11,366 bases of DNA. Source: an uncultured Bacilli bacterium (GTDB lineage Bacteria; Bacillota_I; Bacilli_A; RF39; UBA660). Positions within the stretch are counted from its first letter, which is position 1. Each line of letters opens with the position of its first letter. Position numbers and translations under genes: made by a program. The notes under the pieces were generated by a model. The model ran no database searches. It was not told the origin of the DNA and worked only from the letters and a program-made list of their open reading frames with translations. This document shows positions 1 to 6,032 of the stretch, in pieces. The stretch lies in the NCBI GenBank assembly GCA_947586295.1, contig CANPXQ010000020.1, forward strand, positions 1 to 11,366. Direction: 5' to 3'.

Positions 1-267
1 ATTTAATAATTCTTCTTTTGTCATTGAATTATCAGCTAGTACTTCTATATCAAAATCTTCAAATAATTCCTCAAAAGTATTATATCTCAACAATCCTATT
101 ACCTTTACTTTCATTGTAACTTCTAATTCTGGCTCCTTTTGAAAAATTATAGTATCCCCTATATTAATTTTTTGCCTTTTCTCATCATATAATCTTAATT
201 CTATTTTTTTAGTTCCATTGTTAATATAATCAAAATATTTAGGTTGTAATTTTAATATATGTTCCAT
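1..267 (-). CDS. ASCH-domain protein, N-terminal part (runs off left edge)
   Basis: The first 89 codons are open and the gene continues beyond the window. The start ATG follows a strong ribosome site GGGAGGT (274-280) with 6-nt spacing. The protein begins MEHILKLQPKYFDYINNGTK, followed by KIELRLYDEKR and INIGDTIIF. This is the typical opening of small Firmicute ASCH-domain proteins (a PUA-like beta-barrel fold): a hydrophobic strand, a G-x-K-x-I-E-x-R-L segment, then a G-D-x-I strand. ASCH proteins are thought to bind RNA or nucleotides, and some members hydrolyse N4-acetylcytidine; which role applies here cannot be told. The domain is usually about 110-150 residues, so most of it lies in view. 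It is separated from the gene upstream by a terminator hairpin and is likely transcribed on its own. Family assignment is by motif reading, with no alignment. Confidence 0.8.
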   Translation of the reverse strand, partial: MEHILKLQPKYFDYINNGTKKIELRLYDEKRQKINIGDTIIFQKEPELEVTMKVKVIGLLRYNTFEELFEDFDIEVLADNSMTKEELLN

Positions 268-363
268 TTTTTTACCTCCCATAAGAATTTTTTCTAAAAC
301 ATTTCTTAAATTTTTTTAAATAACAGCACACATGTGTTATATAAAAAATAAAATAATTAATTG

Positions 364-390
364 AAGGGTGTCCTAGAATAGAACACCCTT
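364..390 (-). terminator. Hairpin terminator after the 399-710 gene
   Basis: An 8-bp GC-bearing stem, AAGGGTGT/ACACCCTT, is extended inward by one mismatch and 3 bp around a 3-nt loop. Read as minus-strand RNA, the mismatch becomes a U-G wobble, giving a continuous 12-bp stem with a UUC loop. Read as plus-strand RNA it is a C-A mismatch. That asymmetry suggests the hairpin serves the minus-strand gene ending at 399. The minus-strand tail is only moderately U-rich, whereas the plus-strand tail (391-399) has more T, so the hairpin could act in both directions. Confidence 0.7.
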
Positions 391-398
391 TTTATTTT

Positions 399-710
399 TC
401 ATTCTCCCAAAAAAATTTTTTTTAAGCTTACAATTTTTTCACATCTTACCAAAAGTTCTGCAGTTTCTACATATATTCCGTCTTCAATTGAATCGTAATA
501 TTGTAGTGCTTTTTTCATTTCTGTTGGAATCAATTCAGGATTTTTTAACCATTCATCAATTTTTTCTGCCTGTTTTTTTATTTCTGCTCCATACACGGTC
601 ATACACAAATAACAGAATTCTGATATCTTTTGTCCTTCGCAGTTATCTCCATACCGTAACTCGATTAAGTACAGAAATTCTGATATTAGTTTTCTGTATG
701 ATTCATTCAT
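399..710 (-). CDS. Small helical protein of unknown function (103 aa)
   Basis: I do not recognise this protein. It is 103 residues, predicted mostly helical and soluble, with no signal peptide or membrane segment. It carries four cysteines (in GDNCEGQ, SEFCYLCM and VRCEK), acidic and aromatic clusters, and a C-terminal lysine-rich helix. The ATG at 710 has a good ribosome site, AGAAGGAG (721-728), 10 nt upstream. A sigma-A-like promoter lies at 805-833, and a hairpin terminator follows at 364-390, so it forms a self-contained single-gene unit. Codon choice differs from the flanking genes, with more CTG, CGG, GTG, TGC and AAC codons and lower AT content, which suggests recent acquisition. Size and context would suit an orphan immunity or antitoxin-like protein, but no partner is visible and this is speculation. 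Confidence 0.7.
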   Translation of the reverse strand: MNESYRKLISEFLYLIELRYGDNCEGQKISEFCYLCMTVYGAEIKKQAEKIDEWLKNPELIPTEMKKALQYYDSIEDGIYVETAELLVRCEKIVSLKKIFLGE

Positions 711-798
711 ACAAAATACACTCCTTCTGTTTCGATGGTTGTAGCACCTTAAAACTCTTTCCTTGAGTGATAAGATACGGGATTTATAAACGATTAAT
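711..798 (-). promoter_or_regulatory. Approximately 88-nt 5' leader of the 399-710 gene
   Basis: From the inferred transcription start near 798 to the start codon there is a leader that is richer in G and C than its surroundings. On the minus strand it contains an ACTC/GAGT small stem (ACTCAAGGAAAGAGT) and GGTGCTACAACC, which can form a short GGT/ACC stem just before the ribosome site. I could not match it to a known riboswitch, T-box or ribozyme consensus. It may simply be an untranslated leader carried along with the gene. Confidence 0.35.
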
Positions 799-804
799 AT
801 TAAT

Positions 805-833
805 ATTATACTACATTATTTCCATTATTACAA
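805..833 (-). promoter_or_regulatory. Sigma-A-type promoter of the 399-710 gene
   Basis: On the minus strand there is a -35 TTGTAA (828-833), a 17-bp spacer and a perfect -10 TATAAT (805-810). The transcription start would be near 798. Confidence 0.6.
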
Positions 834-892
834 TAATTTTTTTGATTTTATCAATTTTATTTTTTTATAATTTTTAAACATAAAATATTTTA

Positions 893-1180
893 TTAATCTA
901 TTTCTTTAAATGATTTTACAATATCTCCATTTCTAGCATCAATATAATATTCATATTCATATTGTTGATAATCAAAAGTTATTTCATATACTGTTTGACC
1001 ATATTTATAGTCTAATTCAATATCTATATCACGAATATCACTTTGAGTTAATTTAACATCATCTAGGGCAATTTTTAAGGCATTATCTTTAGATATTGTA
1101 TAATATTCGTCTTCATCAAATGATTTGTTTTCATCATCACCATCATACGAAAAAATTTTTTTTATATTTTTAAAGGCCAT
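893..1180 (-). CDS. Small PepSY-domain protein (95 aa)
   Basis: The protein has a short lysine-rich N-terminus (MAFKNIKKIF), an acidic linker, then a PepSY domain over about residues 28-92. That domain shows a helix beginning ISKDNALKIALDD, an acidic strand DIDIELDY, a strand VYEITFDYQ, and the closing YYIDARNGDIVK motif. PepSY domains are short alpha/beta modules, often found in propeptides and cell-surface proteins, and some inhibit proteases. Here there is no obvious signal peptide or membrane segment, so a cytoplasmic location is likely, which is less usual for PepSY. The open frame extends to 1216, but the ATG at 1180 is chosen because AGGAGGT (1187-1193) sits 6 nt upstream. It has its own promoter at 1207-1235, immediately downstream of glyQS. 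The target is unknown. Confidence 0.82.
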   Translation of the reverse strand: MAFKNIKKIFSYDGDDENKSFDEDEYYTISKDNALKIALDDVKLTQSDIRDIDIELDYKYGQTVYEITFDYQQYEYEYYIDARNGDIVKSFKEID

Positions 1181-1186
1181 TATATT

Positions 1187-1193
1187 ACCTCCT
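1187..1193 (-). promoter_or_regulatory. Ribosome site fixing the PepSY gene start
   Basis: AGGAGGT lies 6 nt before the ATG at 1180. The longer frame starting at 1216 would place its start inside the promoter-to-leader region and lacks such a site. Confidence 0.75.
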
Positions 1194-1206
1194 AGTCTAC
1201 TATCCC

Positions 1207-1235
1207 ATTTTATCAAAATTTAATATTTGTTGCAA
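1207..1235 (-). promoter_or_regulatory. Sigma-A-type promoter of the PepSY gene
   Basis: On the minus strand there is a -35 TTGCAA (1230-1235), a 17-bp spacer, and an extended -10 TGATAAAAT whose hexamer TAAAAT is at 1207-1212. The inferred start is near 1200, just ahead of the ribosome site. It begins only 10 bp past the glyQS stop codon. Confidence 0.6.
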
Positions 1236-1244
1236 GATTAATTC

Positions 1245-2618
1245 TTAAAATTCGCATTTTTTATTAATATAATCAACTAACTCAGATACCTTTAAAGTAA
1301 TTTGTTCCATTGTATCCCGATCTCTAACCGTAACTGTATCATTATTTAAGGTATTATCATCTATTGTAATTGCTAAAGGAGTACCGATAGCATCACTTCG
1401 CCGATATCTTTTACCAATTGAACCAGCTTCATCATAATTACAAGCGAAATACTTGCAAAGTAAAGCATATATATCATTCGCTTTTTCCGCGTGATTTTTC
1501 TTAATTAAAGGTAAAATACTAACTTTATATGGTGCTAAAGCGGGATGTATTTTTAATACTAATCTTTCATCATTTTCTAACTTTTCTACAGTATAAGCAT
1601 CCGTTAAGACTGCTAAAATAAGACGATCTAAGCCTACAGATGGTTCAATAACATATGGTAAATATTTTTCATTAGTTTCCGGATCTAAATATCTTAAATC
1701 AGCCCCACTTTTATTTTGATGGACAGTTAAATCGTAATCTGTACGATCCGCGATGCCCCATAATTCACCCCAACCAATTGGATATAAGAATTCAATATCC
1801 GTTGTTGCTTTACTATAAAATGATAATTCTTCTTTAGAGTGATCACGATATCTTAAATTTTCACTTTTCAAACCTAAACTCTTTAAAAAATCAAGACAAT
1901 AATTTTTCCAATAACCGTGCCATTTTAAATCTGTTTCAGGCTTACAGAAAAATTCTAATTCCATTTGTTCAAATTCCCGTAAACGGAAAATAAAATTACC
2001 CGGAGTTATTTCATTACGAAAAGCTTTACCTGTTTGGGCAATACCAAAAGGTACTTTAAGTCGCATACTTCTTTCCACATTCTTAAAATTAACAAAAATA
2101 CCTTGAGCGGTTTCTCCTCTTAAATAAACAATATTTTTATTATCTTCCGTCACACCAATAGAAGTTTCAAACAATAAGTTAAATTTTCTAATTGGAGTAA
2201 AATCACTTCCTCCACAATTAGGACATTTAATTTTATTATCGGCAATAAACTTTTCTAGTTGCTCATTACTCCAACCATCCCCCGTTTCCTTACCAGCTGT
2301 AAATTCTTCAACTAACTTATCAGCCCGATGCCGTGACTTACATCTTTTGCAATCAATTAAAGGATCAGCGAAAGAAGCAACGTGACCTGAGGCAACCCAA
2401 ACATCTGGATTCATTATAATTGCCGCATCTAATCCTACATTATAAGGATTTTCTTGAATAAATTTTTTCTTCCAAGCATTACGAATATTTTCTTTTAAAT
2501 TCGTTCCTAAAGGACCGTAATCCCACGAATTAGCGAGCCCATTATATATTTCACTTCCTTGAAAAATAAATCCATATTGTTTGCAATAATTAACTAAATC
2601 TTCCATTGTAATTTTCAT
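1245..2618 (-). CDS. glyQS: Glycine--tRNA ligase, alpha2 type
   Basis: Class II aminoacyl-tRNA synthetase that charges tRNA-Gly with glycine in the cytoplasm. It is 457 residues, the usual length of the single-chain (alpha2) form used by Staphylococcus and Mycoplasma rather than the two-subunit form of Bacillus. The N-terminus carries FIFQGSEIYNGLANSWDYGP, the family signature. A zinc-ribbon insertion follows with CKRC (residues 90-93) and CPNC (132-135). Motif 2 is FRNEITPGNFIFR followed by REFEQMELEFF (from residue 200), and motif 3 is EPSVGLDR (325-332). The anticodon-binding domain covers about 363-450, including DEAGSIGKRYRRSDAIGTP. The start is taken as the ATG at 2618 because AGGTGA (2624-2629) lies 5 nt upstream; earlier GTG (2627) and ATG (2624) codons overlap that site. 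It has its own promoter, and no T-box fits in the 53-nt gap upstream. Confidence 0.97.
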   Translation of the reverse strand: MKITMEDLVNYCKQYGFIFQGSEIYNGLANSWDYGPLGTNLKENIRNAWKKKFIQENPYNVGLDAAIIMNPDVWVASGHVASFADPLIDCKRCKSRHRADKLVEEFTAGKETGDGWSNEQLEKFIADNKIKCPNCGGSDFTPIRKFNLLFETSIGVTEDNKNIVYLRGETAQGIFVNFKNVERSMRLKVPFGIAQTGKAFRNEITPGNFIFRLREFEQMELEFFCKPETDLKWHGYWKNYCLDFLKSLGLKSENLRYRDHSKEELSFYSKATTDIEFLYPIGWGELWGIADRTDYDLTVHQNKSGADLRYLDPETNEKYLPYVIEPSVGLDRLILAVLTDAYTVEKLENDERLVLKIHPALAPYKVSILPLIKKNHAEKANDIYALLCKYFACNYDEAGSIGKRYRRSDAIGTPLAITIDDNTLNNDTVTVRDRDTMEQITLKVSELVDYINKKCEF

Positions 2619-2623
2619 CTTCA

Positions 2624-2629
2624 TCACCT
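2624..2629 (-). promoter_or_regulatory. Ribosome site fixing the glyQS start
   Basis: AGGTGA lies 5 nt before the ATG at 2618. The alternative starts at 2624 (ATG) and 2627 (GTG) fall within this site and are unlikely to be used. Confidence 0.6.
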
Positions 2630-2635
2630 ATTTCT

Positions 2636-2664
2636 ATTATAACTTACAATTGCTTATTAAACAA
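2636..2664 (-). promoter_or_regulatory. Sigma-A-type promoter of glyQS
   Basis: On the minus strand there is a -35 TTGTTT (2659-2664), a 17-bp spacer and a perfect -10 TATAAT (2636-2641). The inferred start near 2629 leaves a leader of only about 11 nt, so there is no room for a T-box or other leader control. Read-through from the racemase-like gene is also possible, as no terminator separates them. Confidence 0.6.
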
Positions 2665-2671
2665 TAATAAC

Positions 2672-3805
2672 TTAATAATCTCCTTGATTAATCTTTTCCC
2701 CATCTTTTAAATATATTCTCTCTAAATTACTATTAATAATACTCATTAAATAATAACGATTGGTCTTTAAATTAAGTAAAACATTTTCAATATTATTAAA
2801 TTCACTTATTAAATAAACTTTATCATTTATTTTAATATCTTCATTTATCTTTATTATCATATCATCTATAGTATCAGTTAATATTTCACATATCGTATTA
2901 TTAACTACTACTACTTTTAAAGCTTTTGTTAACCCATCTTTATGTCCTACATTAACAAACCCTATTCTAATATTTTCTTTATTATAATAATTACGCCCAA
3001 TTAAATTATTTTCTAAACTATAATTAATACTCGTTATATAACCAACTATCGCCCACGGTAATTCTAAAGCTTCAATATTATCATTATAAGCTCTATTTTT
3101 ATATTTTTTCTTTATTTTTTTTATCTTTAAATTATTTTCTTCTAAAAGGGGTTTTATACCGAAAACACTTAAATCTATTTTTATACTATTAATTAAAGAT
3201 TCTTTATTATGATACATTATATATTCATTAGCATATATTAATAAATCTTTATCTAAACTTTCGATAATCGTTAAAAAATTAGCCATTTGCGTATAATAAA
3301 AAGAATCGGTATAACCCAAGGTTGTAATTGATGTATAGGCTCCTTCTAAAATTATTTTTTTATTATTTATAATTTCTAAAGCCTTTGTTACTTCTTCTTT
3401 ACTTTTTAACCCAATATTATTTGTTCCATTATCTATAAGTAAATGAATTCTTATTTGATCATAAGTTTTAAATAAACTTAATTTTTGTAAATAATTTAAG
3501 TTACTAACAGTTAAAATAATATTATTATTTATTGCATCTAAAATACTATCTCCTATTATTTCATTTTTAACTATAATATTTATTTTACTATTATACTTTC
3601 TAACTTTTAAGGCTTCCGTCAAATTAGTTACATAACAATACTTATAACCTAAAGAATAAAAAACATTAACTAAATATAAACCTAAACCAAAACAATTATT
3701 CCGTAAATCAATTATTTTTTCTTTATAATTATTAATTACTCTATTAATTTTTTTAATATTATTTTCTAATGTATTGATATTTATTTCTATACAAGCATTA
3801 TGCAT
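2672..3805 (-). CDS. Degenerate alanine-racemase homologue, probable pseudoenzyme
   Basis: The 377-residue protein has the length and overall order of PLP-dependent alanine racemase (Alr): the MHNACIEININTLENNI opening matches the usual start of the TIM-barrel domain, and a VNVGHKDGL segment matches the VGYADG segment of the C-terminal barrel. By eye, the key residues are gone. The PLP-lysine motif (VKANAYGHG in Alr) reads LRNNCFGLG, with Arg35 in place of lysine. The DTGMGRLG motif reads DNGTNNIG, so its arginine is Asn130. The catalytic tyrosine motif (YGATY) reads IGRNY, giving Ile269. The arginine that holds the PLP ring appears replaced by Pro. It therefore cannot be a normal racemase. 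The uninterrupted frame, strong ribosome site and retained fold argue for selection on another role such as binding or scaffolding. It is extremely rich in Asn, Ile and Lys. The start at 3805 is chosen for GGGAGGT 6 nt upstream; the frame opens at 3820. Confidence 0.82.
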   Translation of the reverse strand: MHNACIEININTLENNIKKINRVINNYKEKIIDLRNNCFGLGLYLVNVFYSLGYKYCYVTNLTEALKVRKYNSKINIIVKNEIIGDSILDAINNNIILTVSNLNYLQKLSLFKTYDQIRIHLLIDNGTNNIGLKSKEEVTKALEIINNKKIILEGAYTSITTLGYTDSFYYTQMANFLTIIESLDKDLLIYANEYIMYHNKESLINSIKIDLSVFGIKPLLEENNLKIKKIKKKYKNRAYNDNIEALELPWAIVGYITSINYSLENNLIGRNYYNKENIRIGFVNVGHKDGLTKALKVVVVNNTICEILTDTIDDMIIKINEDIKINDKVYLISEFNNIENVLLNLKTNRYYLMSIINSNLERIYLKDGEKINQGDY

Positions 3806-3811
3806 ATTACC

Positions 3812-3818
3812 ACCTCCC
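3812..3818 (-). promoter_or_regulatory. Ribosome site fixing the racemase-like gene start
   Basis: GGGAGGT lies 6 nt before the ATG at 3805. Starting at the upstream ATG (3820) would translate through this site and add MGGGN, which does not belong to the family's N-terminus. Confidence 0.75.
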
Positions 3819-3820
3819 AT

Positions 3821-3829
3821 ATTATAACA
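3821..3829 (-). promoter_or_regulatory. Possible extended -10 promoter of the racemase-like gene
   Basis: On the minus strand TGTTATAAT is a TG-extended perfect -10 hexamer, but no convincing -35 is seen 17 bp upstream. Because a terminator (3861-3896) cuts off the upstream gene, this gene needs a promoter here. Transcription would begin very close to the ribosome site, leaving a leader of about 10 nt. Confidence 0.35.
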
Positions 3830-3860
3830 AGAGGAAAAAGAAAAAGATAGTTTATTATTT

Positions 3861-3896
3861 AAAAAAAAAGTTTTAATTTCTCTTTAAAACTTTTTT
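3861..3896 (-). terminator. Terminator overlapping the end of the 3873-4535 gene
   Basis: A perfect 9-bp stem AAGTTTTAA/TTAAAACTT (3868-3876 and 3884-3892) with a 7-nt loop is followed on the minus strand by a run of T. The flanking A and T runs lengthen the stem further. The stem includes the last codons and the TAA stop, so the coding end and the terminator share the same bases. Confidence 0.75.
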
Positions 3897-4535
3897 CATA
3901 CTATGATTATTATTATATAATTCTTTTAAATAGTTGCCATAAAATAATTGACTATTTTCTTCTAAAGAAGAATTATAACATTTAACTAACATTAATAAAT
4001 AATCTACCGCTACTTTATCTAAAGAATCGACATTATAAAATTGACATAATTCCTCTATAGAACCAACAGTTAATAAATTAATTTCTTCTAAATTAATGTT
4101 TTCTTTTCTTACTTCATCAATTATTCTTTGATTATTTCGGATTATACCTTTATTATTTTCTTCTATCTTATTGAGTTTCGTATTTTCTTCTTCATATTCC
4201 TTATAAGCATTATCTTTTTCTTTAGTATACTTTTGACTTAATAATAAACTCATTACGCTGGTGCCTAAAGCTGTCGCGGCTATAAAAGATAATAAAGCAT
4301 CAATCGCATTTGCTAAAGTCCGAAAAGAATGGATGCCCATAAAAATACTACCTAATAAAATACCACTTATTAAGGCTATAGAACCATATTTAATATTAAT
4401 ATAACGACATTTTTCTTCATAAGCATTAGTTGTCTTAATTCTTAATTTACTAACTATCTTATTATTATCTATTAAAGATTCTTCATTATCACAAACATAA
4501 CTAAAAACTTCAACTTCTTTTTTAATATCTGCCAT
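3873..4535 (-). CDS. Two-pass membrane protein with coiled coil, unknown function
   Basis: I do not recognise this 220-residue protein. About 50 cytoplasmic-type residues lead into two hydrophobic segments (about 51-69 and 80-100) forming a hairpin in the membrane, followed by a highly charged Glu/Lys/Asn stretch (about 101-150) that should form a coiled coil. A helical C-terminal region with conserved-looking LLMLVKCYNS (180-189) completes it. There is no signal peptide, so both ends are probably cytoplasmic. GAGGTGGG sits just upstream of the ATG at 4535. It is a single-gene unit with its own promoter (4556-4584) divergent from the helicase gene and its own terminator. The layout recalls small membrane-hairpin scaffold proteins, but no function can be assigned. 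Confidence 0.82.
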   Translation of the reverse strand: MADIKKEVEVFSYVCDNEESLIDNNKIVSKLRIKTTNAYEEKCRYINIKYGSIALISGILLGSIFMGIHSFRTLANAIDALLSFIAATALGTSVMSLLLSQKYTKEKDNAYKEYEEENTKLNKIEENNKGIIRNNQRIIDEVRKENINLEEINLLTVGSIEELCQFYNVDSLDKVAVDYLLMLVKCYNSSLEENSQLFYGNYLKELYNNNHSMKKVLKRN

Positions 4536-4555
4536 TTTCCCACCTCAAGTTAATT

Positions 4556-4584
4556 ATTTTAGCATAAATTTAATAAATAAACAA
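4556..4584 (-). promoter_or_regulatory. Sigma-A-type promoter of the 3873-4535 gene
   Basis: On the minus strand there is a -35 TTGTTT (4579-4584), a 17-bp spacer and an extended -10 TGCTAAAAT with hexamer at 4556-4561. Its -35 directly abuts the proposed -35 of the plus-strand helicase promoter. Confidence 0.6.
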
Positions 4585-4613
4585 TTGCTAATTAATTAAT
4601 TTTATGATTAAAT
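4585..4613 (+). promoter_or_regulatory. Probable promoter of the UvrD-like helicase gene
   Basis: A -35 TTGCTA (4585-4590), a 17-bp spacer and a -10 TTAAAT (4608-4613) lie in the divergent intergenic gap. The match is weaker than for the other promoters, and the local AT-richness makes chance matches likely. Confidence 0.4.
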
Positions 4614-4646
4614 TTAAAAAGGGATAAAACATAAAGAAAGGATCTT

Positions 4647-6032
4647 ATGTTTATTGATGGAAAAAAAGTAGACGAGTATCAACTTAAAGCCATTAAAGAA
4701 GAAAAAAATACCCTTTTAATCGCTGCTGCTGGGAGTGGTAAAACTTTTACGATTCGGGGGAAAATAAATTATTTAATTACTAAAGGAATTAAAGAAGAAG
4801 AAATATTAGTTATTTCTTTTACCAATAAAAGTGTTAATGATTTAAAAGAAAAAATAAAGATAAATGCCGATATTTATACTTTTCATAAATTAGCTATTGC
4901 GATATTAAAATATAATAATGTTACTTTTAAAATTGCCCCTATAGATACTTTGGACTATCTAACCAATGAATTTTTTTATACTTTAGATGAAGAGAATATT
5001 ATTAAAATTTTAAAATATACGAAGTATTATGATTATCCTAGTTTTTTAAAAAGTTTTAGTTTCCAAGAAATAAAAAAAATTATTATTAGTTTTATTCATT
5101 TATATAAAACTAATAATAAAACTATTGCTGATATAAAAAAAATATATCCTACAGATACCTTCTTAATGACATTAATTATTAAAATTATGTATATTTATCA
5201 AAATGAATTAAAGAGTACAAATTCTTTTGATTTTGATGATTTAATAATTATGGCTACGAAGTATTCTAATAATTTTAAAAAATATAAATATATTATCATT
5301 GATGAATTTCAAGATACTTCACTGATAAGATGGAATTTAATTAATAATTTAAGATGTTATTGTCACGCGAAAATCTTTGCTGTCGGTGATGATTATCAAT
5401 CTATATTTAAGTTTTCTGGTTGTGATATTGAAATATTTTTAAATTTTTTAACTATTGTAGAAGATGCCACTATTCATAAATTAAAATATACTTATCGCAA
5501 TAGTCAAGAATTAATTAATGTTTCGACTAAGTTTATAATGCAAAATAAAAAGCAAATAAAAAAAGAAATAGTAAGTAATAAACATTTAAAAAAACCTATT
5601 ATTATAAAATATTATTTCAAAAGAAAAAGTTTAATTTCTTTACTTAATAAAGTTATCTTAAAATATGACGATATTTTGCTATTAGGTAGAAATAATAAAG
5701 ATATTTATAATTATTTAGATGTTACCATAGATAATAATGGTTTTTATTATCAAAATAAGTTTATTAAATATTTAACTATTCATTCATCTAAAGGTTTAGA
5801 AGCAGATTGTGTTATTTTAATTAATTTAGAAGATAGTTTTTTTGGTCTACCAATAAAAATAGAAAACAATAAATTAATTAACGAATTATTAAAGACCGAA
5901 AAATATTTATATGCCGAAGAAAGAAGATTATTTTATGTAGCTTTAACGCGAACTAAAAATGAAGTTTATTTATTTACGCCTTTTTTTAAAAAATCTATCT
6001 TTATTAAAGAAATTAAAAAAATTAAACAATAG
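4647..6032 (+). CDS. Short UvrD/Rep-family superfamily 1 DNA helicase
   Basis: ATP-dependent 3'-5' DNA helicase of the UvrD/Rep/PcrA type. All core motifs are seen in order: a Q-motif region (DEYQLKAI, residues 9-16), Walker A AAAGSGKT (26-33), SFTNKSV (57-63), Walker B IIDEFQDTS (217-225), GDDYQSIFKFSG (247-258), YTYRNS (281-286), TIHSSKGLEAD (377-387), and EERRLFYVALTRTK (424-437). The catalytic Lys32, Asp219-Glu220 and the motif VI arginines are present, so it should be active. At 461 residues it is far shorter than the usual 650-750; the 1B and 2B accessory insertions are small or missing, and there is no C-terminal extension. It resembles short helicases found in low-GC Firmicutes and may act in repair or replication restart. 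AAAGGA ahead of the ATG supports the start. It is the only plus-strand gene here and its 3' end overlaps the CDF gene by 11 bp. Confidence 0.92.
   Translation: MFIDGKKVDEYQLKAIKEEKNTLLIAAAGSGKTFTIRGKINYLITKGIKEEEILVISFTNKSVNDLKEKIKINADIYTFHKLAIAILKYNNVTFKIAPIDTLDYLTNEFFYTLDEENIIKILKYTKYYDYPSFLKSFSFQEIKKIIISFIHLYKTNNKTIADIKKIYPTDTFLMTLIIKIMYIYQNELKSTNSFDFDDLIIMATKYSNNFKKYKYIIIDEFQDTSLIRWNLINNLRCYCHAKIFAVGDDYQSIFKFSGCDIEIFLNFLTIVEDATIHKLKYTYRNSQELINVSTKFIMQNKKQIKKEIVSNKHLKKPIIIKYYFKRKSLISLLNKVILKYDDILLLGRNNKDIYNYLDVTIDNNGFYYQNKFIKYLTIHSSKGLEADCVILINLEDSFFGLPIKIENNKLINELLKTEKYLYAEERRLFYVALTRTKNEVYLFTPFFKKSIFIKEIKKIKQ

Noticed and set aside
364..390. Inverted repeat as an insertion-sequence end or attachment site
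   Set aside because: Only one copy was found in the window, there is no transposase or direct repeat nearby, and position and wobble asymmetry fit a terminator.
488..766. 92-codon open frame on the plus strand
   Set aside because: It lies opposite the well-supported 399-710 gene, has no ribosome site, and its translation is low-complexity Phe/Leu-rich text typical of an antisense shadow.
711..798. Resemblance of the leader to a CRISPR repeat
   Set aside because: A fragment beginning GTTTTAAGG looks repeat-like, but it occurs once, with no spacers, no second copy and no cas genes.
800..892. Terminator for the PepSY gene
   Set aside because: Only very weak all-AT inverted repeats (such as TTGAT/ATCAA) are present, and the T-run lies on the wrong strand. 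I could not support a terminator here.
2619..2671. Possible T-box leader for glyQS
   Set aside because: The gap before glyQS is 53 nt and contains a good promoter whose start leaves about 11 nt of leader. A T-box needs more than 150 nt, and no T-box core sequence is seen.
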